The notes below the pieces were generated by a model. It made no database searches. It was not told the DNA's origin and saw nothing but the letters and a program-made list of their open reading frames with translations. Below are positions 29,279 to 38,691 of a DNA stretch of 64,000 nt, in pieces. Both the position numbers and the translations under genes were made by a program. Origin of the DNA: Pseudoalteromonas viridis (GTDB taxonomy: Bacteria > Pseudomonadota > Gammaproteobacteria > Enterobacterales > Alteromonadaceae); NCBI RefSeq assembly GCF_017742995.1, contig NZ_CP072425.1:3977001-4041000 (forward strand), read 5' to 3'. Within the stretch, counting starts at the first letter, position 1. Each line of letters begins with the position of its first letter.

Positions 29279-29505
29279 TACATCACCTCGTCTGTCAAAA
29301 TTGAGTTGTATAGTAGCAAATTGCAAATTTACAAGGCTATGGCTTTTAGTTAGTTTGAGCAAAAATATCGTCCAAATACATGAAAACCGATATTTGACCA
29401 ACTTTGAGTGATATCAGCAGCACTGGCACCGTTAAAGTAAATACTCTATGCTAGCCCTGCAAACCGACAAGAATAATAATGATGCGCGAAAAAAAGGAAA
29501 CAGAT

Positions 29506-30300
29506 ATGGTCCAGTTAGAGACAACTGACGGCATCGCCTGGGTCACCCTGGCCCGGCCCGAAAAGCAAAATGCACTGTCTTACGAGATGTTCAGACAGTT
29601 AGATAAGATAATCCGCACACTCAGGCGCGATCGCCAGTTACGGGCCGTCGTGATACAAGGTCAGGGAGCGCATTTTTGCGCAGGTCTGGATGTCGGTGCC
29701 GTCATGAAAAAGCCCCGTAATATCGTCTCGCTGCTTAGCAAGTGGCTGCCCGGTAATGCCAATCTGGTACAACGGGTTTCGTTAGGCTGGCGCGCGCTGC
29801 CCGTGCCGGTGTTTGCCCTGGTACAGGGTAATTGCCTGGGTGGCGGTTTGCACATCGCTTTGGGCGCTGACTATCGTATTGTTTCACCTGACGCACAGTT
29901 CGCCATTATGGAAGCCCGCTGGGGGCTGTGTCCGGATATGAGTACCAGTTTGATGCTGCCTGGCATTGTAAGTCATGACCAGGCGCTCTGGCTGGCTTCT
30001 AATCCGACGCGTATTGATGCCGGGCAGGCCAAAGCGCTTGGGCTGGTGACAGAGGTCTGCGACGATCCGCTGGCCAATGTCCAGCAACGATTAAGCCAGC
30101 TTGCGCGGGTGTCACCGGATGCGCTGGCTGCCATAAAGAGCCTGTACAATACAGCTTACCACCCGCCACAGCGTAAGTTGTTATGGCAGGAAACCTGGTT
30201 GCAGATAAAGCTGTTGCTGTCCAAAAACACCCGCACGGCTATGCACAATGGCCGTCAGCCTGACACACCCAAACCGTATCGTCCGCGCGGAAAATGGTAA
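29506..30300 (+). CDS. Crotonase/enoyl-CoA hydratase family protein
   Basis: 264 residues from the ATG at 29506, which has AAGGA 7 nt upstream; an ATG at 29479 would add nine Lys/Glu-rich residues. The crotonase fold is clear (RPEKQNALSYEMFRQLD, GAHFCAGLDV oxyanion segment, GNCLGGGLHIALGADYRI, FAIMEARWGLCPDMSTS). One of the two Glu usual in hydratases (in the GGG segment) is replaced; the second (MEARWG) remains, so the reaction may be isomerase- or hydrolase-like. Substrate unknown. The next two genes are CidA/LrgB-type. Confidence 0.85.
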   Translation: MVQLETTDGIAWVTLARPEKQNALSYEMFRQLDKIIRTLRRDRQLRAVVIQGQGAHFCAGLDVGAVMKKPRNIVSLLSKWLPGNANLVQRVSLGWRALPVPVFALVQGNCLGGGLHIALGADYRIVSPDAQFAIMEARWGLCPDMSTSLMLPGIVSHDQALWLASNPTRIDAGQAKALGLVTEVCDDPLANVQQRLSQLARVSPDALAAIKSLYNTAYHPPQRKLLWQETWLQIKLLLSKNTRTAMHNGRQPDTPKPYRPRGKW

Positions 30301-30370
30301 TAAGGTCGCATTGTGGGGCGCGCAGATTGCGCTCAGAATACCCACAGGCTTAATCGAAAACGTGTCTACT

Positions 30371-30727
30371 ATGATGATTGCTCTGCGATTTATCGCATCC
30401 CTTGCGATTCTGATTGGCTGCCTGTGGGCGGCCAGACTGGCCACGGCCGCCTTTGCCCTGAGTTTGCCAGCCCCGTTACTGGGGCTCGTACTGCTGTTTA
30501 TCTTACTCCAGACCGGAATCATAAAAAGCAAGTACTTACTTCCCTCTTGCGGACCAATTTTAAAGTATATGGCCGTATTTTTTATCCCTGCCGGCGTCGG
30601 GTTGATCTGCTATTTGGACATACTTGGTGAAAATGCCTGGCTGCTGGTGAGTGTACTCACCCTGGTACCGGCACTCGGTCTGCTCCTGACAGGAAAACTG
30701 GCAAGCAAAGGCAGATACTATGATTAA
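30371..30727 (+). CDS. CidA/LrgA-family membrane protein
   Basis: About 118 residues with four membrane helices. The segments LSLPAPLLGLVLLFILLQTG and MAVFFIPAGVGLICYLDILG are the family hallmarks. An upstream reading to 30248 has no ribosome site and overlaps the crotonase end, so I start at the ATG pair 30371/30374. CidA/LrgA proteins work with LrgB/CidB partners and were described as holin-like or as carriers for pyruvate and similar small acids. Overlaps the LrgB-type gene by 8 nt. Confidence 0.85.
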   Translation: MMIALRFIASLAILIGCLWAARLATAAFALSLPAPLLGLVLLFILLQTGIIKSKYLLPSCGPILKYMAVFFIPAGVGLICYLDILGENAWLLVSVLTLVPALGLLLTGKLASKGRYYD

Positions 30728-31412
30728 TATGTTGCTCGGCTGCTCAGTCACTCTGGTATTGTTTTTTGTCATGCGACGCCTCAATCAGCGTTGGCGCTCA
30801 CCTGTGCTGAATCCCGTATTGCTATGCATTGTGCTCATCAGCGCTTGCTTACTGATAACCGATGTTGATTATATTGACTATCGCAATGCCACAACACCAA
30901 TCAGCTTTTTCCTTGAGATTGCTGTGGTAGCCCTTGCCCTGCCGCTGTACCAGCAGCTCCATGCAATCAGACCTTATCTTGTCTTGATCTGTGCCTGCAG
31001 CTTTGTCGGGATCTCCAGTGCAACCCTGCTGGCCTTTTTGCTCTGTCAGTTGTTTGGCGCATCCACGGCATTGAGCGCTTCACTTATGGCTTTGTCTGTC
31101 ACCACCCCCATTACATTGATTGTCACGGATTCGCTGAATGGCTTGCCCGGGGTTGCCGCCATTATGGTGATTCTCATTGGCGTGCTGGGCGGCGTCTTTG
31201 GCTTGTCATTGCTTCGTTTAGCCGGAGTAACTCAGCCTCAGGCTAAAGGAATTGCGCTGGGCGTGGCCTGTCACGCAATTGGCACAGCGGCCGCGATGGA
31301 ACATCACCCAGCTGCTGGTGCTTTTGCCTCCGCTGCGATGATAATCAGTGCCGTGATCACCGCAAGCTGGGTGCCGGTGCTTTTTACTTTGTTACAGGGC
31401 ATAATCAGCTAA
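30720..31412 (+). CDS. LrgB/CidB-family membrane protein
   Basis: 230 residues with about six or seven hydrophobic helices and the LrgB pattern (TTPISFFLEIAVVALALPLY, MALSVTTPITLIVTDSLNGL, GIALGVACHAIGTAAAMEHH). It is the obligate partner of the preceding CidA/LrgA-type gene, with overlapping reading frames. The pair probably forms one membrane complex. No LytTR or LysR regulator is adjacent. Confidence 0.9.
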   Translation: MINMLLGCSVTLVLFFVMRRLNQRWRSPVLNPVLLCIVLISACLLITDVDYIDYRNATTPISFFLEIAVVALALPLYQQLHAIRPYLVLICACSFVGISSATLLAFLLCQLFGASTALSASLMALSVTTPITLIVTDSLNGLPGVAAIMVILIGVLGGVFGLSLLRLAGVTQPQAKGIALGVACHAIGTAAAMEHHPAAGAFASAAMIISAVITASWVPVLFTLLQGIIS

Positions 31413-31485
31413 ACTGATAGAAATCACTTTATCATCAACCAATAAGCTGTCACGAATTGCCGTAACAGCCACGCAGGAGCACACT

Positions 31486-32325
31486 GTGATAGAACAAGAA
31501 ATCGCACAAATTGAACATTACTACGTGCTGATCCGAGATTACCTGGTCACTTACAGCATGCAATTACTGGGTGCGCTGGTGATCCTGCTCCTCGGCTTAT
31601 GGCTGGCGAAAAAGCTCGCGAAAGCCACCGAAGCCTTGATGCTCAAGCACAATATTGACGTCACGCTGACAAATTTCATCAGTAATGTGGTCAAAGTCCT
31701 GATCATCATTATGTTTACCATCATAGCACTCGGCAAAATAGGGATCAGTGTGACCCCCTTTGTGGCGGCAATTGGTGCGGCCTCACTGGGTGCAGGTTTA
31801 GCGGTGCAGGGCATGTTATCCAACTATGGCTCTGGGTTGGCCATTATTGCCACCCGGCCATTTGTAGTGGGCGACACCATAGCTGTTAAAGGTGTTTGCG
31901 GTCAGGTAAAAAGTATTGAACTGGGCCACACCATCCTGGTTAACGAAGAAAAAGTCGAGATCACTATTCCCAACAAGCACATCATTGGTGAAATTATGCA
32001 AAATTCCTTCGCCCACTCATTGGTGAAAGGAGAAATAGGTATTGCTTACAGCGCCAGCGCTGAGCAGGCTATTGCGATTATTAATCGAATTCTGGCAGAC
32101 CATGATGCCGTCGCAGACACGCCACAGGCTCAGGTTGGGATAGAAGCATTTGGCGACAGTGCCGTACTGATCAGCTATCGTTACTGGGTACCGACCACGC
32201 AGATCATCGAGCATAAATTGACAATCAACGGCGCCATTTATGCCGCCATTCAGGCAGCCAATATAGAAATTCCATTTCCGCAGCGGGTTGTCACTATCAA
32301 AGAGAAGCCACCCGCAGCAGATTGA
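31486..32325 (+). CDS. MscS-type mechanosensitive channel
   Basis: 279 residues with a GTG start. Three membrane helices (about 22-45, 62-85, 92-115); the pore helix TM3 carries the Gly/Ala pattern (AAIGAASLGAGLAVQGMLSN) and the beta domain follows (NYGSGLAIIATRPFVVGDTI, TITIPNKHI-type stretch). It should open on osmotic downshift to release solutes. Size and topology are those of E. coli MscS. Confidence 0.94.
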   Translation: MIEQEIAQIEHYYVLIRDYLVTYSMQLLGALVILLLGLWLAKKLAKATEALMLKHNIDVTLTNFISNVVKVLIIIMFTIIALGKIGISVTPFVAAIGAASLGAGLAVQGMLSNYGSGLAIIATRPFVVGDTIAVKGVCGQVKSIELGHTILVNEEKVEITIPNKHIIGEIMQNSFAHSLVKGEIGIAYSASAEQAIAIINRILADHDAVADTPQAQVGIEAFGDSAVLISYRYWVPTTQIIEHKLTINGAIYAAIQAANIEIPFPQRVVTIKEKPPAAD

Positions 32326-32398
32326 TCCTGGCTATTTTTCACTCTATGCTGTCAGTGTTTTGTCTACAAAACATACAACATGTAAAACGGAGTGAACT

Positions 32399-34963
32399 AT
32401 GAACACAAGAAAGTTTATGAAGATATGCTGTGCTGCAGGCCTGCAAATGATTGCGGTGCACAGCTGGGCTCAGGCCGATACCGCCAACTATGACTGTAGC
32501 ACCCTCGCCGAGTGGTCCAGCTCAACGGTTTACCGCAAAGGGGATCAAGTACGTGCTCAGGCGCAAGCCTATGAAGCAAAATGGTTCAATCAAAATGAAC
32601 TGCCGGCAAATAATTCAGGTACCTTTGACGTATGGCGACAACTTGGCCAGTGCATTAGCGGCAACGCCCCTTTGGTTACTTTGCTAAGCCCGTCAGACGG
32701 TGCTGTGCTGAACAAAAATGACAACGCTGTTTTTTCTGCAAATGCTAGCGATCAGGATGGCGACCTTGCTCAGGTTGAGTTTTTTGTCGATGACATTAGC
32801 GTCGGTATACTCAGCCAGCCTCCTTACCAACTTACCTGGTCAGCACAGCTGGGCCTGCACACCGTGAGCGCAGTTGCAGTAGACGCCAAAGGGAATCTCA
32901 GTAAACCCGCAACGGCTGACATCACAGTGCGCGATGACAGCGGCAATGTCCCCCCGGCTCTCACCATTGAAACACCGACAAACAACCAGGCATTTAAAGT
33001 TGGCGATACCGTTAGCCTTGCTGTGCAAGCCACTGACACCGATGGCCAGGTTGTGCAGGTCAAAATTTGGCGAGATGCGCAGCGTCTGACAACGCTCAAC
33101 ACCCCGCCTTTTCGCCATGATTTTGTGACCGTGAGCCCGGGCAGCAAACAGCTCAGAGTCATTGCACAAGACGACAAAGGCGCAACCGCTGAAGCCAGTG
33201 TAACAATTCAGGTGAGCGCAGCAAGTTCGGGCGGCTGTGCAGGCCTGAGCACTTATCGTGCCGGGCAAAGCTATCAAAGTGGTGAACTGGTAGCGCATAA
33301 TAATCGCAAATACCGCTGCGACATCGCGGGCTGGTGCAGCTCCAGTGCTGCATGGGCCTATGAGCCCGGTGTGGGCCAGCACTGGCAGGACGCCTGGAGC
33401 GATTTAGGGATCTGTGCTATTGCGCCTGAGATCAGTTTTAGTCAGCCTAATGACAATGCCACTTTGCTGCTTAACCAGCCGACACAAATCGCGGTCAGTG
33501 CCTCCGATGCAGACGGGACGATTTCGCAGCTAGACTTGTATGCTGATCAAACCTTACTTGGCAGCACCGCACAAAATACACTGACTGTGGAGTGGACGCC
33601 AGGCAACACCGGGCCAGTTATACTCAGTGCCGTTGCAACCGACAACGAGAGTAACCAGAGCCAGCAAACCATACAGGTTACAGTGACAGATCAGCCTTTG
33701 GTGGTTGATTTAACCGCCCCAACTTCGGGTACCCAATATGTACTGGGCAATGCGATCACTATCAAAGCCAGTGCTCAGGCGCTCAGCGGTCAGATCTCTA
33801 TAGTCGATTTTTATGCCAATGGGGTAAAAGTGGCTAGCGATACTCAGGCGCCTTATGAGTTTAATTACGCTCCCGCAACACTTGGACAGCTCAGCATCTA
33901 TGCAAGTGCGACCAGCACGTCGGGAGATAAGGCAAACAGCCCGGCCGCCACTGTCACTGTGATTGCCCCACCGGTTGGCAAAACCCATAAACTCATAGGC
34001 TACTGGCATAACTTTGTTAATCCGGCTGGCTGCCCTATTCCATTGGATCAGATCTCCGACGCCTGGGACATCATTGACATCGCCTTTGCAGAAAACGACC
34101 GTTCCTCTAATGGTACGGTTCACTTCAAACCCTTTGAGAAAGACATTCGCTCTAACTGCCCACCCATTGACCCCGCTAAATTCAAAACCGATATGCAGGC
34201 ACTACAGGCTCAGGGCAAAATTTTTGTACTCAGCCTGGGTGGCGCCGAAGGCACCATCACCTTAAATACCGATGCTGATGAAGCGAATTTTGTCAGCAGT
34301 CTCACGGCCATTATTCAGGAGTGGGGATTTGACGGTCTGGATATCGACCTTGAAAGTGGCTCTAATTTGTTGCATGGCTCACAAATACAAGCCCGCCTGC
34401 CCAGAGCAATTAAGCAGATAGAGCAGAATATCGGTGGTGATATGGTGCTCACCATGGCGCCGGAACATCCTTACGTTCATGGCGGTATGATAGCCTACTC
34501 CGGCATTTGGGGCGCATACATACCGCTTATCAACGAGCTCAGAGACACGCTGGACTTACTGCATGTGCAGCTCTATAACAATGGCGGACTGCCCAACCCT
34601 TACGAGCCGGGCAGTGCACCGGAAGGCTCAGTCAATATGATGGTCGCACACGCCAAAATGCTGATTGAAGGGTTTGATCTTGCCGATGGCAGTCGCTTTA
34701 TGCCGCTCAGAGATGATCAAGTCGCCATTGGCCTGCCATCCGGTCCGCAATCCGCCAATTCAGGTCAGGCACCCATTGCCAATATCATTGCAGCGCTGGA
34801 CTGTCTGACTAAAGGCACACAGTGCGGCACCATTGCGCCCAGCCAGCCCTACCCGGCTTTTGGCGGTGTGATGACCTGGTCCATCAACTGGGATAAATTC
34901 GATGGCTACAACTTTTCAGTACCCATTGGTAATAAGCTCACTGAAATGAATCAGGGGCTATAA
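32399..34963 (+). CDS. Secreted modular GH18 chitinase
   Basis: 854 residues. After a signal peptide (about 1-26) come: a chitin-binding CBM5/12 domain (YDCSTLAEWSSSTVYRKGDQ), two Ig-like domains (about 94-275), a second CBM5/12-like domain with extra Cys (CAGLSTYRAGQSYQSGELVA), two more Ig-like domains (about 345-525) and a C-terminal GH18 catalytic domain (about 527-854). The active-site motif DGLDIDLE spans 645-652, catalytic acid Glu652. It should hydrolyse chitin outside the cell with substrate-assisted retention. Single gene, with AACGGAG upstream of the ATG. Confidence 0.95.
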   Translation: MNTRKFMKICCAAGLQMIAVHSWAQADTANYDCSTLAEWSSSTVYRKGDQVRAQAQAYEAKWFNQNELPANNSGTFDVWRQLGQCISGNAPLVTLLSPSDGAVLNKNDNAVFSANASDQDGDLAQVEFFVDDISVGILSQPPYQLTWSAQLGLHTVSAVAVDAKGNLSKPATADITVRDDSGNVPPALTIETPTNNQAFKVGDTVSLAVQATDTDGQVVQVKIWRDAQRLTTLNTPPFRHDFVTVSPGSKQLRVIAQDDKGATAEASVTIQVSAASSGGCAGLSTYRAGQSYQSGELVAHNNRKYRCDIAGWCSSSAAWAYEPGVGQHWQDAWSDLGICAIAPEISFSQPNDNATLLLNQPTQIAVSASDADGTISQLDLYADQTLLGSTAQNTLTVEWTPGNTGPVILSAVATDNESNQSQQTIQVTVTDQPLVVDLTAPTSGTQYVLGNAITIKASAQALSGQISIVDFYANGVKVASDTQAPYEFNYAPATLGQLSIYASATSTSGDKANSPAATVTVIAPPVGKTHKLIGYWHNFVNPAGCPIPLDQISDAWDIIDIAFAENDRSSNGTVHFKPFEKDIRSNCPPIDPAKFKTDMQALQAQGKIFVLSLGGAEGTITLNTDADEANFVSSLTAIIQEWGFDGLDIDLESGSNLLHGSQIQARLPRAIKQIEQNIGGDMVLTMAPEHPYVHGGMIAYSGIWGAYIPLINELRDTLDLLHVQLYNNGGLPNPYEPGSAPEGSVNMMVAHAKMLIEGFDLADGSRFMPLRDDQVAIGLPSGPQSANSGQAPIANIIAALDCLTKGTQCGTIAPSQPYPAFGGVMTWSINWDKFDGYNFSVPIGNKLTEMNQGL

Positions 34964-34976
34964 GCACCCAGCTACG

Positions 34977-35005
34977 GGGTAACGGCACTCTGCTGACCGT
35001 TACCC
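34977..35005 (+). terminator. Hairpin after the chitinase gene
   Basis: GGGTAACGG - 11 nt - CCGTTACCC, perfect 9-bp arms beginning 14 nt after the stop. No T-run follows, so this may be a 3'-end stabiliser and not a true terminator. Confidence 0.45.
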
Positions 35006-35106
35006 TACTTAGGGCTTGTTCTTACCATTTGCCTCTGGCAGATCGGCATAATTAACGCTAAGGTGAGGTTTATCCGGTCTGTGCCAATGATATTCAAGGA
35101 GATCTC

Positions 35107-35967
35107 ATGAATAATACCCCCTATACGCCGCCCAAAGTGTGGACACATCAGTCCAGTAGCGATAATAAATGGGCCAATATTAATAGCCCGAAATCCGGTG
35201 CCAGATATGAACAGGCACTCCCAGTCGGTGCGCACCCTTTGCAACTGTACTCGCTTGGAACACCAAACGGCCAAAAGGTCACCATTATGCTGGAAGAGCT
35301 GTTGGCACTTGGAGTAAGCGAGGCTGAATACGATGCTTACTTAATCAATATTGGTGAGGGTGAGCAATTTTCTTCTGGCTTTGTTGACGTTAACCCAAAC
35401 TCAAAGATTCCTGCCCTGGTCGATAAATCAGGTGAAACAGAGGTCAAAGTCTTCGAATCCGCTTCTATCCTGGTTTATTTAGCAGAAAAGTTTGGCCACT
35501 TATTACCCTCATCCGGCTCACCAAGAACAAACACTTTTAACTGGTTGTTCTGGGCACAAGGTTCAGCGCCGTTTGTCGGCGGCGGATTTGGTCACTTCTA
35601 TGCTTATGCGGATGAAAAGCAGGAGTACCCTATCAATCGCTTTGCCATGGAAGCCAAGCGGCAGCTGGATGTGCTGAACAAGCACCTGGCAGACAACACC
35701 TATGTTGCAGGCGAACAATACACCATTGCCGATATCGCCATCTGGCCCTGGTATGGCAACCTGGCACTGGGCAAGCTATACGATGCCGGCGAGTTTTTGC
35801 AGGTGCACGAGTATGAGCACCTGGTGCGCTGGGCTGAACAAGTTGGCGCACGTCCTGCGGTACAACGTGGCCGGGTAGTTAACCGCACCTTTGGTGAGTC
35901 CTGGGAGCAGCTGCCTGAGCGCCACAACGCCGCCGATATTGACGCCGTGCTGGCACTAAAAGCCTAA
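35107..35967 (+). CDS. yghU: YghU-type glutathione S-transferase
   Basis: 286 residues. An unusually long N-terminal extension (PYTPPKVWTHQSSSDNKWAN) is followed by a thioredoxin fold (LQLYSLGTPNGQKVTIMLEE) and the helical GST domain (VAGEQYTIADIAIWPWYGNL). This matches YghU/YfcG enzymes, which bind glutathione and act as disulfide-bond reductases. AAGGAG precedes the ATG at the right distance. A hairpin (35974-35994) follows. Confidence 0.9.
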   Translation: MNNTPYTPPKVWTHQSSSDNKWANINSPKSGARYEQALPVGAHPLQLYSLGTPNGQKVTIMLEELLALGVSEAEYDAYLINIGEGEQFSSGFVDVNPNSKIPALVDKSGETEVKVFESASILVYLAEKFGHLLPSSGSPRTNTFNWLFWAQGSAPFVGGGFGHFYAYADEKQEYPINRFAMEAKRQLDVLNKHLADNTYVAGEQYTIADIAIWPWYGNLALGKLYDAGEFLQVHEYEHLVRWAEQVGARPAVQRGRVVNRTFGESWEQLPERHNAADIDAVLALKA

Positions 35968-35973
35968 CTATCC

Positions 35974-35994
35974 AGCGCGTGTCCCGCACGCGCT
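35974..35994 (+). terminator. Hairpin after yghU
   Basis: AGCGCGTG - TCCCG - CACGCGCT, perfect 8-bp stem 6 nt after the stop, with only a weak T-rich tail. Confidence 0.5.
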
Positions 35995-36183
35995 GATTTC
36001 CCCCTTCACAGAAGGTAAGCCATTCTGCTCCCCTCTCACTTTAGTCCATCAGGTGTCCAGCGATTAACCGCAAGATAGAAAACCATAAATATAAATGACA
36101 ATTGTTTGCATTTGTGTTTTTATGTGTGTGATAAACCGATTATGTGGTGTTGAACCACTGCCCATCAACAGGAGGAGCTATCT

Positions 36184-36687
36184 ATGCTGCAATCCGAAAC
36201 TGCGCAAAATTGCACTGCCGAACGATACGAACATGCACTCGCCCCCTGGCAAAAAGCAATCACCGCGGGTAACTGTGCGTTTGAAAATCAGTCATTTTAT
36301 CGCGCCAGAGATCACTATCAAAGTGCCCTGTATCTGGTAAGCAATTTAATCTCGCACTTTACGCATCAGTATGACCGGCAACTTCAGGAAGAGGCGCTGA
36401 TGCATTGCTGCCCGGCCCTCGTCGTTGCCGCCCATAATCTGGCCGACTGCTACCTGGCCATGACATTGCCACACAAAGCCTGTGAGCAGCTCATAGCTGT
36501 ACACCAGCAGCTGGCCCAGCTCGGCGATCATGCCAACCCCCAGGTTGGATCCATTGCAATGCGCCACGGGATGAGAACGCGTACGGAGTTAATGCACTTT
36601 ATTGCCAACCACCAGGCACACAAAAATCTGGTCAGCTGGGCGACTTCGGTACTCAACACCCCACATTCAGCACACCCTTATCATTAA
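36184..36687 (+). CDS. Hypothetical helical protein upstream of sodA
   Basis: 167 residues, no named family that I can assert; it resembles DUF2753-like TPR proteins. It has two TPR-like helical pairs ([40 protein letters not shown]), several His and Cys, and a His-rich end. AGGAGGAG lies at good spacing before the ATG. sodA begins 16 nt downstream, so the two are very likely one operon. A role in oxidative stress or metal handling is only guilt by association. Confidence 0.7.
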   Translation: MLQSETAQNCTAERYEHALAPWQKAITAGNCAFENQSFYRARDHYQSALYLVSNLISHFTHQYDRQLQEEALMHCCPALVVAAHNLADCYLAMTLPHKACEQLIAVHQQLAQLGDHANPQVGSIAMRHGMRTRTELMHFIANHQAHKNLVSWATSVLNTPHSAHPYH

Positions 36688-36703
36688 TCCAAAGGAGAGA
36701 AGT

Positions 36704-37315
36704 ATGGCATTTACACTGCCCGAATTACCTTACGCCTATGATGCGTTAGAGCCGCATATTGACAGTAAAACCATGGAGATCCACCACACCCTGCACCACC
36801 AGACCTATGTGAATAAAGCCAATGCCGCGCTTGAGGGCAGTGAATTTGCAAACCAATCCAGTATCGAATTGCTGACCAATATTCAGGATCTACCCGACAC
36901 TTTACGCGGTGCGGTGCGCGACCACGTCGGCGGTCACAACAACCACTCCCTATTTTGGAGAATCATGTCGCCACAAGGCGGGCAATTGCATCCCGGTGTG
37001 CTTTGTGATGCCATTGATAAACACTTTGGCGATTTTGACTCCTTTAAAGGCCAGTTTACCCAGGCAGCTGTCAGTCGCTTTGGCAGTGGCTGGGCATGGT
37101 TAGTCATTGATGCTCAAAAGCGTCTGCAGGTTACCAGCTCGCTGAATCAGGACAGTCCATTGATGGACGGCCTGACACCCATTTTGGGCCTTGATGTATG
37201 GGAGCACGCCTATTATCTGAAATACCAAAATCGCAGGCCTGAGTACATTGAAGCCTTTTACAAGGTGATTAACTGGCAGGAAGTGGAGCGCCGTTTTATC
37301 GCCACCATTGATTAA
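36704..37315 (+). CDS. sodA: Superoxide dismutase, Mn type
   Basis: 203 residues from the ATG at 36704 (AAAGGAG upstream); an upstream in-frame extension to 36602 is not needed. Metal ligands are His27, His81 ([10 protein letters not shown]), Asp164 and His168 (LDVWEHAYY). Gln149 in SLNQDSPLM and the Gly-Gly before His mark the Mn-type active site, as in E. coli SodA. It converts superoxide to H2O2 and O2. The TAA stop overlaps the first base of a 162-bp repeat. Confidence 0.93.
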   Translation: MAFTLPELPYAYDALEPHIDSKTMEIHHTLHHQTYVNKANAALEGSEFANQSSIELLTNIQDLPDTLRGAVRDHVGGHNNHSLFWRIMSPQGGQLHPGVLCDAIDKHFGDFDSFKGQFTQAAVSRFGSGWAWLVIDAQKRLQVTSSLNQDSPLMDGLTPILGLDVWEHAYYLKYQNRRPEYIEAFYKVINWQEVERRFIATID

Positions 37316-37476
37316 TACCAATTTCACTTAATACTTGTTCAATTTGACGGATCAAATATGACGCTAACTGTGTTAAAAATTTCTTATTTAGAACGACTAA
37401 ACATCAAAATTTTTGCCTGGTTATCGACCCTACTTTCTCGCCTCAAAATAGAACACTTAATTAAGCAAATGGGTAT
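37315..37476 (+). repeat. 162-bp inverted-terminal repeat element, copy 1
   Basis: About 91% identical (15 substitutions, no gaps) to 62623-62784. Starts ATACCAATTTCACTTAAT and ends in an imperfect inverted copy (ATTAAGCAAATGGGTAT). Its first base is the last A of the sodA stop codon. It holds an open frame (37358-37507). MITE-like; no transposase in the window. Confidence 0.8.
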
Positions 37477-37507
37477 AAACCACACAGACAAAAAAGCCAG
37501 CGTATAA
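37358..37507 (+). CDS. Short ORF carried by repeat copy 1 (doubtful gene)
   Basis: 49 codons: MTLTVLKISYLERLNIKIFA, then WLSTLLSRLKIEHLIKQMGI, then a unique tail outside the repeat. The first 40 residues correspond residue for residue to those in copy 2 (62666-62830). The helix would be amphipathic with basic and hydrophobic faces. The ribosome site is degraded here (GACGGATC where copy 2 has GAAGGAGC). Nine of twelve substitutions in the frame change an amino acid, so there is no sign of purifying selection from two copies alone. Confidence 0.25.
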   Translation: MTLTVLKISYLERLNIKIFAWLSTLLSRLKIEHLIKQMGINHTDKKASV

Positions 37508-37520
37508 ACGCTGGCTTTTT
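37491..37520. terminator. Terminator of aroC (bidirectional)
   Basis: AAAAAGCCAGCG - TATAAA - CGCTGGCTTTTT, perfect 12-bp stem between sodA/repeat and aroC. Confidence 0.9.
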
Positions 37521-37534
37521 TCCGGGCGGCGCTG

Positions 37535-38635
37535 TTAAGGTCTTTGCGCCGCAATTGGGCCATGTTGCAAGTCAACATGCGGGTTTTGCCCACGTTGTCT
37601 GAGCAAATGATCCATCAGGGTAATGGCCATCATGGCTTCGGCAATCGGGATAGCCCGGATCCCCACACAAGGGTCATGACGGCCTTTGGTGATCATCTCT
37701 ACCGATTCATTCTGGGTGTTGATGCTCTGACCCGGAATAGTAATGCTCGACGTCGGTTTAAGCGCTATCGAGGCAATGATATCCTGACCCGTCGAAATCC
37801 CGGCCAGCACACCACCGGCATGATTGCTGGTAAAGCCTTCGGGTGTCAGTTCATCACGGTGCTCTGAGCCCTTTTGCTCCACCACCTCAAAGCCATCACC
37901 GATCTCAACGCCTTTTACGGCATTAATGCTCATTAAAGAATGCGCTAGTTCAGCATCCAGTCTGTCAAATACCGGCTCGCCCAGACCAACAGGCACGCCT
38001 TTGGCCACCACTTTTACCTTTGCTCCGACCGAATCCCCTTGTTTTTTCAGGTCGCGCATATATTCATCCAGCGCATCCAGTTTAGTGGCATCGGGAAAGA
38101 AAAAGGGGTTCTGCTCGACCTGTTGCCAGTCGAACTGCTCGGCTTTAATTGGCCCCAGCTGCGACAGACAGGCATGGATCTCAATGCCATGCGCTTGCTT
38201 GAGATATTTTTTCGCTATACCACCGGCTGCAACACGAATGGCGGTTTCCCGGGCTGACGAGCGTCCGCCGCCACGATAGTCGCGGTGTCCGTATTTATGC
38301 CAGTAGCTGTAATCACCGTGGCCGGGACGGAATACGTCCTGGATTTTACTGTAATCTTTAGAGCGCTGATCAGTATTCTCGATTAATAAGCCAATACTGG
38401 TGCCGGTGGTTTTGCCCTCGAACACGCCAGAGAGTATTTTAATTTCATCCCCCTCGCGACGCTGCGTCGTGTACCGGCTTTGTCCGGGTTTACGCCTGTC
38501 CAGGTCGACCTGGAGATCCGCTTCGTCCAGCTCCAGTCCCGCCGGGACACCATCCACCACACCACCCAGTGCAACGCCGTGACTTTCGCCAAAGGTCGAT
38601 ACCCTGAATAACTGGCCTATGCTATTGCCTGCCAT
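37535..38635 (-). CDS. aroC: Chorismate synthase
   Basis: 366 residues. Family signatures [18 protein letters not shown] at the N terminus and [20 protein letters not shown] in the FMN/substrate region, followed by RSSARET. It makes chorismate from EPSP using reduced FMN, the last common step to Phe, Tyr and Trp. prmB lies 56 nt upstream on the same strand and smrB is divergent from prmB, the yfcN-prmB-aroC order of E. coli. Confidence 0.97.
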   Translation of the reverse strand: MAGNSIGQLFRVSTFGESHGVALGGVVDGVPAGLELDEADLQVDLDRRKPGQSRYTTQRREGDEIKILSGVFEGKTTGTSIGLLIENTDQRSKDYSKIQDVFRPGHGDYSYWHKYGHRDYRGGGRSSARETAIRVAAGGIAKKYLKQAHGIEIHACLSQLGPIKAEQFDWQQVEQNPFFFPDATKLDALDEYMRDLKKQGDSVGAKVKVVAKGVPVGLGEPVFDRLDAELAHSLMSINAVKGVEIGDGFEVVEQKGSEHRDELTPEGFTSNHAGGVLAGISTGQDIIASIALKPTSSITIPGQSINTQNESVEMITKGRHDPCVGIRAIPIAEAMMAITLMDHLLRQRGQNPHVDLQHGPIAAQRP

Positions 38636-38691
38636 TGATTTTCCTCATTCCAAAAAAACACTTTTGCGCTTCCCTGACCACAGGAAAACGC

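Noticed and set aside
32840..33382. 180-codon minus-strand frame opposite the chitinase
   Set aside because: Lies within the chitinase coding sequence, is rich in Cys/Ala from reverse-strand bias and has no family signature.
36095..36340. 81-codon frame upstream of the TPR-like gene
   Set aside because: Overlaps the better-supported frame starting at 36184, which has AGGAGGAG; the competing frame has no such signal.
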